DNA from: JANQHS01 sp965227315
GTDB lineage: Bacteria > Bacteroidota > Bacteroidia > Cytophagales > CCMP332
Direction: 5' to 3'
DNA: 64,000 nucleotides
Assembly: GCA_965227315.1 (NCBI GenBank)
Contig: OZ245737.1
Coordinates: 682,001-746,000, forward strand
Shown piece after piece: positions 9,673 through 17,711 of this stretch; the first letter of the stretch is position 1; every line of letters begins with the position of its first letter. The translations under genes were made by a program, and so were the position numbers. The notes beneath the pieces are model-generated. The model saw nothing but the letters and a program-made list of their open reading frames with translations, did no database searches and had not been told where the DNA came from.

Positions 9673-10592
9673 GGAGGAAGATTATTAGGATCCAACCAGT
9701 TGGTGAACTCGCTTACCGCAGCTACATTGAAAAAGCCTACAACTCGATTCTCAAAGGCTCCGGTCGCTTCAAGATTGGTAGGAAGGTTTGCCAAAGGAAC
9801 GGCAAAAAGTTCTCCAAACCCTCCCGGCCTGTCGATTTGCTCCTGGGCCTGAAGAAAAAAGTCGAAGGCATCGTTGGAGATCGAATGGATCTCTACACGG
9901 ATGGAGTCACCCGAGGAATAGGCGGGTAGCAAGTCACCGTCAGCATCCTCATCCTGCGGATTGATCGATTGCCTGATCGGAAGTATGAAAGTTTGCCCGT
10001 CCACATTCCCTCCGGCAGAAAACGCGGCATCGTAGGCCACATTGATCTCGCTGGGCTTATTCAGGAAAGCATTGTTCTTAAAGGTCTTGATCCAATAGGT
10101 ATCCCCGGGGCCTTCCGGATCTACAGCGAAAAACTGAGCTATATACCCCTCAGCATTAAACCCCGGTCTTTCCTCTTCATACTTGAATTCTATGGTATCG
10201 ATCTCCGGCACCCGATTCATGGTAACCGAAGAGGTGACAACCGTATTGTTCGTTTCAACAAGCAAGGTATACTCCTGGCCTACCTGATAAAAATCCGTGG
10301 AGCTTGGGATATCCGCGCAATACATTCCGGGTTCATTTTCGATGAAAGAAATTGAAACTGAACCGGTGGAAACAGTTACAGTGGCACCACGTACAGGGGT
10401 TAGCACATCGGCCTGATAGTACGGCAGCGATTGTGCAAGTCTGATACATTGCGGGGCATTGTTATTTGTCAAAAAGGCATCCACGACCAATTGCGGAGGC
10501 GCGGTTTCCAACTCCGGGAAAATGTCCTGTTCACATGAAAAGAGGCCTATGGAGACCAAAAGAACTGCGATAAGTTTTATTCTCTTCTTCAT
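9660..10592 (-). CDS. DUF4249 family lipoprotein
   Basis: The 310-residue protein has a lipoprotein signal peptide (MKKRIKLIAVLLVSIGLFSC) and the DUF4249 start, LVVDAFLTNNNAPQCIRLAQSLPYY, followed by a beta-sandwich-like region. DUF4249 genes are regularly paired with TonB-dependent receptors, as here: it begins 3 bp after the receptor stop, so it is the second gene of that operon. A surface or periplasmic partner lipoprotein for the receptor, comparable in placing to SusD but unrelated, is the likely role; the ligand is unknown. Confidence 0.85.
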   Translation of the reverse strand: MKKRIKLIAVLLVSIGLFSCEQDIFPELETAPPQLVVDAFLTNNNAPQCIRLAQSLPYYQADVLTPVRGATVTVSTGSVSISFIENEPGMYCADIPSSTDFYQVGQEYTLLVETNNTVVTSSVTMNRVPEIDTIEFKYEEERPGFNAEGYIAQFFAVDPEGPGDTYWIKTFKNNAFLNKPSEINVAYDAAFSAGGNVDGQTFILPIRQSINPQDEDADGDLLPAYSSGDSIRVEIHSISNDAFDFFLQAQEQIDRPGGFGELFAVPLANLPTNLEATGAFENRVVGFFNVAAVSEFTNWLDPNNLPPKNP

Positions 10593-10595
10593 GAC

Positions 10596-12983
10596 CTAGA
10601 ATTTGAAATTGTAAGAAAAGGCTGGGACTATGCTCCCGATAATCGCCACCTGAACGCCTTTGGAATCAATAGGCGTTCCGGCCGCAGGCCTATCAGCTCC
10701 CTGTGTGAAATAGATCGAAAATGGGTTTTGTCTTCCATAGACATTATACAATCCGAATACCCAGTAATCCTGGTTTTTTCTTGGTCTGCCCTTCTTTTCC
10801 TTTTTCCCATTGAGCGTAACCGAAACATCAAGCCGGTGGTAGGCCGGTATCCTCAGGTTATTTCTGGTATTGTTTCCATTGTGTGGGATCAGGTAGCCCT
10901 GAACTTCATACCTGTCAGTGGGCCATGTGGAGGGTGTTCCGCTGATGAATGCAAAATTTGATGAAAGCGACCACCTCTCATTGAAGGTATAGATCGCAGT
11001 TACCTTAAAATTATGACGTTGGTCAAATCGGGTAGGATACCATTCGAAATTGTTGATACCTTCCGTTTTCAACTCTGTCTTTGCCAGTGTATATGATGCC
11101 CAGCCGGTCAGTTTCCCTTTGACCTTCCGCACCAAAAACTCGAGCCCATATGCACGCCCCTGCCCTGAAAGCAGATCTCCTTCCAGAAACTCGTTGATCA
11201 AAAGATCAGCACCGTCGATATACTCAATCTGGTTTTGTGTTTCCTTATAATAGCCTTCTACCGAAAACTCGTATTCGTTGTTCCTGAAGTTTTGGAAATA
11301 ACCCAATGCGATCTGATCACCAACCTGCGGGGTTATGTTATTGGTCGAAGGTTGCCATACATCCAGGGGAATCGAAGCGGTTCTGTTGGAGATCAGGTGA
11401 ATGTACTGCGCCATTCGGTTATAACTGGCCTTAACAGAGCTGGTTTCGCTCAATCGATATCGCAGGGCTATCCTTGGCTCAAAATAATTGTAGGAAGAAA
11501 CCACTTCCCCACTTTCGGCCTCCGTAATGCCTACAACAGGTCTGCGTTTCCCGGGCTCCGCATATCCATATTCATACACTGATCCGGGCCCGACATAGTA
11601 AAATGTAGACCAGCGCAAGCCATATTCTGCGCTAAATCGATTACCAAACTTTTGCTTGTTGCCGATATACAGGGCTCCTTCATAAGAGAACCTCTCGTCC
11701 AGACTGATATTGGTTTCCTGATTCTGACTTACGGTCGTCGCATCGGCAGGATTGAAATCATACCTGATCAATTCCCCTCCAAAAGAGATCTCATTGTTGG
11801 AGTTTAGGTACCAGGAGAAATCAGGTTTTACAGTCAGTGTCCGAATTCTGGACTTCCATTTGAATTTATCGGATTCATCTTCACCAAACTCCAGTTCATA
11901 GTCATAGTCCGCGTAGATACCCGAAAGATTCATGAACAGGCGGTCACTCATCAGGTGATTCCATCGAAAAGTAGCCGTTGCATTACCCCAGCTAAAGCCC
12001 TGGTTTGCATCAAATTTGAAATTGTCCCTACCGATATAACCCGACAGATAGATCCTGTCTCGATCTGAAAACTTATAATTGACCTTACCGGTGATATCAT
12101 AAAAATTCAATGCTCCACCGTCTGAAAGCACATCAACGAAGGGACGTGCAAGAACATCGATATATGACCTCCTTGCGGCCAGGATGAACGAAGATTTATC
12201 CTTAACGATAGGAGCCTCTACTGCTATCCTGCTGAAAATGGTCCCTACGCCACCCTGTACGCCCAGTTTCTTGCTGTTCCCTTCTTTCATCTGGATATCC
12301 AGAATGGAAGAGATCCTTCCGCCATATCTGGCTGGAATCCCTCCTTTGTACAGTTTCAGATCCTTCACCGCATCGGGGTTAAACACGGAAAAGAAGCCAA
12401 GCATGTGAGATGAGTTGTACACAACCGCCTCATCCAGAAGGACAAGGTTCTGGCCCACACCACCGCCTCTTACATTGAAACCGGAAGCACCCTCTCCAAC
12501 CGTGGAAACCCCGGGAAGCGTTTTGATACTATTGACCACATCGGCCTCTCCGAGAAAGGCAGGGATCTTTTTGATGATCCTGGAATCCATTTTCTCAACA
12601 CTCATCCCAATTCTATTGACGTTCTCATCCAAGGCTTCGGAGGTGATCACAACTTCCTCAAGTTCCTGTCCCTCTAGGCCCATTTCAAAATCCAATTTCT
12701 GATTCGAGCTCAGGGAGACCTCTTTTCTCTGGTTCTGATATCCGATATAAGAAACGATCAGGGTATAGTTTCCCTCCGGAAGCGTGATCGAATAATATCC
12801 ATAGGTATTGGAGACGGCTCCATTTCCCGTTCCTTCTACCAATACCGTGGCACCGATCAGGGATTCTCCATCCTTTGCATCTCTTAAATAACCGCTAATG
12901 GTATAATTCGCTTGGGAAAAGGCTGAAAAAGAAAAAATCGAAAGAAGGATAACGGGCAGTGTTTTCCTCAATAGATATATCAT
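10596..12983 (-). CDS. TonB-dependent receptor with carboxypeptidase-like N-terminal domain
   Basis: The 795 residues begin with a signal peptide (ending SAFSQ), then a carboxypeptidase-like regulatory domain (YTISGYLRDAKDGESLIGATV, residues ~27-110), a plug domain (VVNSIKTLPGVSTVGEGASGFNVRGGGVGQNLVLLDE, ~145-230) and a 22-strand-type barrel to the C-terminal Phe. Outer-membrane uptake of an unknown substrate, powered by TonB, is expected. It lies in an operon with the DUF4249 lipoprotein. A dyad TGAACAA-N13-TTGTTCA lies about 50 bp upstream. The N-terminal domain replaces the signalling domain of FecA-like receptors, so no anti-sigma partner is expected, and none is nearby. Confidence 0.9.
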   Translation of the reverse strand: MIYLLRKTLPVILLSIFSFSAFSQANYTISGYLRDAKDGESLIGATVLVEGTGNGAVSNTYGYYSITLPEGNYTLIVSYIGYQNQRKEVSLSSNQKLDFEMGLEGQELEEVVITSEALDENVNRIGMSVEKMDSRIIKKIPAFLGEADVVNSIKTLPGVSTVGEGASGFNVRGGGVGQNLVLLDEAVVYNSSHMLGFFSVFNPDAVKDLKLYKGGIPARYGGRISSILDIQMKEGNSKKLGVQGGVGTIFSRIAVEAPIVKDKSSFILAARRSYIDVLARPFVDVLSDGGALNFYDITGKVNYKFSDRDRIYLSGYIGRDNFKFDANQGFSWGNATATFRWNHLMSDRLFMNLSGIYADYDYELEFGEDESDKFKWKSRIRTLTVKPDFSWYLNSNNEISFGGELIRYDFNPADATTVSQNQETNISLDERFSYEGALYIGNKQKFGNRFSAEYGLRWSTFYYVGPGSVYEYGYAEPGKRRPVVGITEAESGEVVSSYNYFEPRIALRYRLSETSSVKASYNRMAQYIHLISNRTASIPLDVWQPSTNNITPQVGDQIALGYFQNFRNNEYEFSVEGYYKETQNQIEYIDGADLLINEFLEGDLLSGQGRAYGLEFLVRKVKGKLTGWASYTLAKTELKTEGINNFEWYPTRFDQRHNFKVTAIYTFNERWSLSSNFAFISGTPSTWPTDRYEVQGYLIPHNGNNTRNNLRIPAYHRLDVSVTLNGKKEKKGRPRKNQDYWVFGLYNVYGRQNPFSIYFTQGADRPAAGTPIDSKGVQVAIIGSIVPAFSYNFKF

Positions 12984-13034
12984 TTGGCTGATAACCTCTT
13001 GTTTAATACTGTTTAGTTTTTATGATCAGATAAT

Positions 13035-13061
13035 TGAACAAGGTTGGATTTGAATTGTTCA
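13035..13061. promoter_or_regulatory. Inverted repeat upstream of the TonB receptor gene
   Basis: TGAACAA and TTGTTCA are separated by 13 bp, 52 bp upstream of the receptor start. The symmetry is exact over 7 bp per arm. It could be an operator; function is inferred only from position. Confidence 0.35.
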
Positions 13062-13141
13062 TCCAGATCAAAAAAAATCAAAGGTAAAATCTGTTTTCCA
13101 AATCGTAACGAGTCAATACGCAATATATTTCAGCCAGGATA

Positions 13142-13912
13142 TTAGCCCAGTTGCTTGGAAAACTCCTCGACATCGAACTTGATATCATCCTCACCGACCT
13201 GATCAAATGGGTCTTCAAGGTGACCCTGAATGTTATCCAAGCTTACCAGAATAAAGCTGAACATTATAGGCATCATGTATTTCAGATTATAGTTGAATCG
13301 CTCAGCCATGTGAACGAATGTCGGGCCATAGAGTATTGGAAAAGAATAGATAAAAACCTTACTGTATGACCTCAGGGTGATCGGAGTACGATAATGGAGG
13401 ATGACCTTCAACCCTTCCAACGAAACCGCCAGCTTGCTCAGATACTGACTGACCCTGGATATTTCTCCGGAGGCAAGCCCCAAGTCACGGAACTTCAATA
13501 CGAGGTGCGACATTTCCGAAAGATCGTCGAACAGTCCGGATTCAAACTCCGCTCTTTTCTCGGGTGGAGATATGAACAGATCCCGTAGGTGAGAATAGGT
13601 CTCGATGATCTTGTTTTTCATTTTGCCGGAAAAATCCTCCTCTTCCGCATCCACCCAATCTCTTGATGCAAAGTAGAGCGCAAGCAGATGAGCTTTGAAA
13701 TCTCCCAGATAGGCCAAAGCCCTTTCTCTTCTTTTGTAAGCGCTGCCAATGGAAAAGACTACTGGAAAAACGATGGCAATACCGATGAGCGTTAATGGAA
13801 AGTCAGCAACTAAACCGAAATAACCGCATAGCCAGGTACTCGCCACTGCCAGTCCCATCACTACAAATGTCTTGTAGTTGATGATCAGGAAGAGGCTCTT
13901 CAGAACTTTCAT
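13142..13912 (-). CDS. Bestrophin-like membrane protein
   Basis: The 256-residue protein has two N-terminal membrane helices (~residues 12-60) ending in FPVVFSIGSAYKRRERALAYLG, a long soluble helical middle, two more helices (SYSKVFIYSFPILYGPTFV and YMMPIMFSFILVSL) and the tail DNIQGHLEDPFDQVGEDDIKFD. The last segment resembles the bestrophin end motif in which a conserved DPF/NPF precedes acidic residues. Bestrophins are anion or cation channels of the inner membrane. The match is by pattern only, and a related but uncharacterised membrane family is possible. It stands alone, divergent from the transporter gene. Confidence 0.55.
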   Translation of the reverse strand: MKVLKSLFLIINYKTFVVMGLAVASTWLCGYFGLVADFPLTLIGIAIVFPVVFSIGSAYKRRERALAYLGDFKAHLLALYFASRDWVDAEEEDFSGKMKNKIIETYSHLRDLFISPPEKRAEFESGLFDDLSEMSHLVLKFRDLGLASGEISRVSQYLSKLAVSLEGLKVILHYRTPITLRSYSKVFIYSFPILYGPTFVHMAERFNYNLKYMMPIMFSFILVSLDNIQGHLEDPFDQVGEDDIKFDVEEFSKQLG

Positions 13913-13992
13913 AATGAGTCGAAAGGCGCCAATTTACAGAATTCGTGTTTTGACTTGCAAAAGCAATTATCAGCTTTTTTGGCAATGGCTTT

Positions 13993-14000
13993 TATATTTG
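13993..14000 (+). promoter_or_regulatory. Bacteroidota -7 element (TATATTTG) before the transporter gene
   Basis: TATATTTG fits the TAnnTTTG consensus of the Bacteroidota primary sigma factor and lies 16 bp before the GTG start at 14017. A matching -33 TTTG at the right distance is not clear. Confidence 0.4.
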
Positions 14001-14016
14001 ACTAAAATAATTACCC

Positions 14017-15333
14017 GTGGCACAAGGAAGAGAACACTTTAATACCCAGATCGGATTTATCCTGGCCTGTGTAGGATCGGCAGTAGGATTAGGGAATCTT
14101 TGGATGTTTCCCTGGAGATTAGGTCAATACGGTGGCGCGGCCTTTCTCATCCCCTATTTACTGTTTGTATACCTCATCGGTGTGACCGGGCTTATGGGTG
14201 AGTATGGGCTTGGCAGAATGACAGGAAAGGGCCCTATGGGGGCTTTCGACCAGGTTTTGCGAAAAAAGGGAATGCTGTTTGGTCGCACCATGGGCTCATA
14301 TCCCGTGATCATTACTTTCCTGATCACCATCTTCTATTCGGTCGTGACCGCCTGGGTGGTTAGGTATGTTTGGGAATCATTCTTCCCTTCCTTTCTTGAA
14401 AAGCAGGATTTCGGTGCGCATTTCAATTCTCTTTTTGAAGGTGGCCCGGCCGTTCTTTGGCTTGGGGTCTGCTTACTTATCGTGGCGCTCATCCTGGGGA
14501 GAGGGGTTTCAAAAGGCATTGAGGGCATTAACAGGATCATGATGCCTGCACTATTCGGGGTCCTGTTGATCATGATCATCAGGTCTGTGACACTTGAAGG
14601 CGCAGGAGAAGGACTGCGTTACCTTTTGAGTCCCGACTGGTCGCAGCTGACCAAACCGATCACCTGGGCCATGGCCCTGGGACAGGCCTTCTTCTCGGTA
14701 AGTCTGATGGGCGCCGCCATGGTGGTTTACGGAAGTTATCTGAGCAAGGACACCGATATTCCTTATTCTTCATTCATCACTGCAAGTTTTGATACCATGG
14801 CTGCATTGGCGGCATCTCTGGTCATCATCCCGGCCGTATTTGCCTTTGGCATTGATCCCGCTGCGGGGCCTCCCCTGGTCTTCGTGACCATGCCGGAGGT
14901 TTTCAAGAGCATGACCGGAGGTTATTTCTTCAGTATCATATTTTTTGTGGGCGTTCTCTTTGCTGCCATCTCATCACTGATGAGCATCATGGAGGTCGTG
15001 GTTGACGGATTCATGGACCAATTCAATACCAGCAGAAAGCTCAGCGTAGGTGTGATCGCAGGTATTGCATTTGTTCTGGGAATTCCTCTTGCATTGGACA
15101 TTGATAACCTGACCATCATTATTGACTTTGTATCGATCTATCTGATGCCTATAGGTGCGGTTCTGGCGGCCCTGGTATTTTTTGTGATCAACCCGATCAA
15201 GGAGACCAGGGAAGAGATCAATGTGGGCTCAAACAATCCTGTTGGAAAATGGTGGGAGCCTCTTGCCCGCTATGTTTTTATAGGGGTTTCAATTCTGGTG
15301 GTCATTCTGCAGATGCTCTATCAGGTAGGCTAA
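14017..15333 (+). CDS. Sodium-dependent neurotransmitter-symporter family (NSS/SNF) transporter
   Basis: The 438-residue inner-membrane protein starts with GTG; the first helix, IGFILACVGSAVGLGNLWMFPW, carries the NSS signature (the GSAVGLGN unwound part of TM1 that binds sodium and substrate), so a later start is impossible. About eleven membrane helices follow, as in bacterial NSS members that lack TM12. The family imports amino acids or related amines with sodium, LeuT being the reference. Substrate cannot be read from the sequence. It is monocistronic, with a likely promoter at 13993. Confidence 0.9.
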   Translation: MAQGREHFNTQIGFILACVGSAVGLGNLWMFPWRLGQYGGAAFLIPYLLFVYLIGVTGLMGEYGLGRMTGKGPMGAFDQVLRKKGMLFGRTMGSYPVIITFLITIFYSVVTAWVVRYVWESFFPSFLEKQDFGAHFNSLFEGGPAVLWLGVCLLIVALILGRGVSKGIEGINRIMMPALFGVLLIMIIRSVTLEGAGEGLRYLLSPDWSQLTKPITWAMALGQAFFSVSLMGAAMVVYGSYLSKDTDIPYSSFITASFDTMAALAASLVIIPAVFAFGIDPAAGPPLVFVTMPEVFKSMTGGYFFSIIFFVGVLFAAISSLMSIMEVVVDGFMDQFNTSRKLSVGVIAGIAFVLGIPLALDIDNLTIIIDFVSIYLMPIGAVLAALVFFVINPIKETREEINVGSNNPVGKWWEPLARYVFIGVSILVVILQMLYQVG

Positions 15334-15411
15334 GGGGGATTTCCAAAATGGAACACCGAACATCACTTGGCCCGGACTAAGACTCGGACAAAGTCTTCAG
15401 AAATTGTAGCT

Positions 15412-15425
15412 GAACAAATTTGTTC
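15412..15425. promoter_or_regulatory. Perfect 14-bp palindrome upstream of the lipoprotein gene
   Basis: GAACAAATTTGTTC is fully self-complementary and lies 31 bp before the start at 15457. Its arms, GAACAA/TTGTTC, are the same as in the dyad at 13035-13061 though the spacing differs. Operator role is inferred. Confidence 0.35.
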
Positions 15426-15456
15426 CTAGTTTTAGAACAATCCAAAACCTTAAGTA

Positions 15457-16254
15457 ATGACCTTAAACATTAAAGAACCCAGACTTTTTTTTCTCCCTTT
15501 TTTCTTCTTATTGCTCTCCTCCTGCGCTTACCATATGGGAGGATTTTCCGGAAATTCAGTTGATGATCTGAAAAATTCAGAACTGGTTGACATCGGAATT
15601 GGTAAAGCAAAGGCGACAAGGATCTTCGGAATCGGAGGCCTAGGAAAAGAAGCCCTCATCCTGGAAGCAAAAAAAGACCTGTACAAAAATTATCCATTGA
15701 GAAAAGGGCAGGCCTATGCCAACATCAGTTTCGACATCAGGAATGCCCTCTACTTGATCGTAACACAATCAAAAGCTACTGTGTCAGCTGATATCATCTC
15801 ATTTCCTGATCAGGAAGGGAGCGTGTCGGACGGCTACCAGGAATTATTTGACCGCATAAGAAGTGTGGAAATAACCAGCGTGGATCAAATACTGCTCGGA
15901 GATACGGTCTTGATCCTGGCAGCCAACCTGATGGAAGCAAACAGAGTGGTCGGGATCAAAAACAGCAAACAGACCCTTGAGCTGGCTCCTTTGGCACAAC
16001 CTGTTCCCAAAACAAGAAGATATCCAAAGGCCCAAGTCTACCTGACCAAAGATCTGCCGACCCAGAAACAAAAAGGAATTATCGTAGGAAAAACGCTGAA
16101 GTATCGGCAACCGAACGGACAGGTCGTGATCGGGACGATTGTCGGTTTAGGCTTCAGCGATGTTCTGATCGAGTTCGAGACGAACAGCGGGAAATACTAT
16201 AAAAAGAAGCCCTATTCCGAGTTCATTTCTTCTCCCGCATCCAAAGAAAACTAA
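15457..16254 (+). CDS. Putative lipoprotein with DUF6567/TRL-like N-terminus
   Basis: The 265-residue protein has a lipoprotein signal (hydrophobic FFLPFFFLLLSSC, Cys23). The mature N-terminus (ELVDIGIGKAKATRIFGIGGLGKEALILEAKKDLYKNYPL) strongly resembles Bacteroidota lipoproteins of the TRL-like or DUF6567 kind, where this segment follows a glycine-rich stretch. The C-terminal ~70 residues (GIIVGKTLKYRQPNGQVVIGTIVGLGFSDVLIEF) look like an SH3-like or Tudor-like beta barrel. No function is known. It stands alone, with a weak hairpin between it and the converging hydrolase gene. Confidence 0.6.
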   Translation: MTLNIKEPRLFFLPFFFLLLSSCAYHMGGFSGNSVDDLKNSELVDIGIGKAKATRIFGIGGLGKEALILEAKKDLYKNYPLRKGQAYANISFDIRNALYLIVTQSKATVSADIISFPDQEGSVSDGYQELFDRIRSVEITSVDQILLGDTVLILAANLMEANRVVGIKNSKQTLELAPLAQPVPKTRRYPKAQVYLTKDLPTQKQKGIIVGKTLKYRQPNGQVVIGTIVGLGFSDVLIEFETNSGKYYKKKPYSEFISSPASKEN

Positions 16255-16287
16255 CCGCAAAGGATAAAAGGACGGTATCATCAATGG

Positions 16288-16309
16288 CCGGGTTATTATG
16301 CTGGCCCGG
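16288..16309. terminator. Weak bidirectional hairpin between convergent genes
   Basis: CCGGG and CCCGG pair over a 12-base loop, followed by AATTTT on the plus strand. It sits in the 70-bp gap between two converging genes. The stem is short, so this is tentative. Confidence 0.3.
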
Positions 16310-16324
16310 AATTTTCTACATCCT

Positions 16325-17563
16325 CTACCTTTCCTTGAGGATAGCACCGAAATGCTTAAAAATCACAGCTCTAATACCATTGAACTCTTTTTCAAGTTCA
16401 TCATTTCCAAAAAGATTGGTGTTGAGAAAGATCACGAATCCGGCATTGCCTGCGGTTGTGAAAAGCGTATAGGTTACGACTCCCGGGTCCGCTCCGTTCA
16501 TGGTCACATTATCACCTTCCTCATTCACAGACCACATATAACCCTTGAAGGTGGCAAATTCCCCTTGTGGGAAATTCTCGGGCGTGAGCTGATTGCTCAT
16601 CATTTCCCGATAGGACTCAGGGCTCAATAAGGAACCTTTACCATTGAGGCCACGGATCATGTCGATCAAATAACTGCTAAAATCAGATACCGACGTAAAA
16701 AGCCCACCATCCGGATAAGTGATCAGTTCATAGGGTGGGATTCTCAGTCCATTGGAAAGATAATGCTCCGAGAGTCTTCCCTCAGGAATATCCTCAAGCT
16801 TCCAAAAGCTGCTTTCCATATCAAGGGGACTCAGGATTTCGGCTTTTACGAATTCATCAAATGTCATGGCTGAACTCTTTTCGATGATCAGGGCCAAAAG
16901 TGTAGCTCCGATATTGGTATAGCGATACTCGGTTCCGGGCCTGGCCTTTCCAAAATTATGTTTGCTATACCAGGCGCCCTTTTCGGAATAAGCATTCATT
17001 AAGAACTCTTCCATTGGAAGGACCTCATTCTCCCGGTAGATATCAAAATATTTGCGATAGTCCTTGGGAAGCTCTTTGGATGGAAAATCGATATCACCCT
17101 CGAAAAGGTAGCTTTTCTCGATCAGCATTTCATTTTTCCCGTCCGTAAGCCCCGAGGTATGGGTAGCCAGATGTCTGATCCTGATCTCATCAGAGGGGAA
17201 TCTCGGATGCCTTACTTTAAAAGGAAGGTACTTATTGATAGGATCGTCTAAACCTATCTTTCCTTCATCGACCAATTTCATCAATGCAACCGCAATGAAT
17301 GTCTTGGTGATCGAACCGATATTGATCACAGTGCTTTCGGTAAAAGCGAGCCGGGCTTCGACATTGGCAAAACCAAAACCATGCTGATATAAGGTTTTCT
17401 CCTGATCCACCAGCGCTACAGCAAAGCCCGGGATGGAAGTGCTCTCCGACAGCCGATCAAGGTCCTGGGTAAGCTGGTCTTTTGCCGATTGACCAAGCGA
17501 AAAAAAGCTCAGGCAAAACCCCAAGATGAAAATTATGCCGGTTCTTATATATCCTATCTTCAT
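16325..17563 (-). CDS. Serine hydrolase, beta-lactamase class C / DD-peptidase family
   Basis: Starting at ATG 17563, the 412-residue protein has a signal peptide (IGYIRTGIIFILGFCLSFFSLGQ). The SxxK active site is in INIGSITKTFIAVAL and the second motif, YxN, is YRYTNIG. A large class C fold follows, with a C-terminal strand region where TTAGNAGF stands in for the K/HTG motif. Such proteins are periplasmic or secreted esterases, D-aminopeptidases or peptidases rather than true lactamases in most cases. A TTG 39 bp upstream is an alternative start but would put 13 residues before the signal peptide. It is probably monocistronic. Confidence 0.85.
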   Translation of the reverse strand: MKIGYIRTGIIFILGFCLSFFSLGQSAKDQLTQDLDRLSESTSIPGFAVALVDQEKTLYQHGFGFANVEARLAFTESTVINIGSITKTFIAVALMKLVDEGKIGLDDPINKYLPFKVRHPRFPSDEIRIRHLATHTSGLTDGKNEMLIEKSYLFEGDIDFPSKELPKDYRKYFDIYRENEVLPMEEFLMNAYSEKGAWYSKHNFGKARPGTEYRYTNIGATLLALIIEKSSAMTFDEFVKAEILSPLDMESSFWKLEDIPEGRLSEHYLSNGLRIPPYELITYPDGGLFTSVSDFSSYLIDMIRGLNGKGSLLSPESYREMMSNQLTPENFPQGEFATFKGYMWSVNEEGDNVTMNGADPGVVTYTLFTTAGNAGFVIFLNTNLFGNDELEKEFNGIRAVIFKHFGAILKER

Positions 17564-17711
17564 AAGGTCAAAAGTCAAATTATGAATGCCCCGGCTTTTC
17601 AAACCAGATCATTGGTTTTATTTCATGGAACATCGCTTTTATGAATTGACAGAGTAAGATCTCAAAAGTTACAATCCAACACATGTCCTTCGAGCTAAAG
17701 CCAACAGAAAC

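Noticed and set aside
16325..17563. Reading the class C family protein as an antibiotic-resistance beta-lactamase.
   Set aside because: The SxxK and YxN motifs are general to the serine hydrolase superfamily, and no AmpC-specific features or KTG motif are visible.
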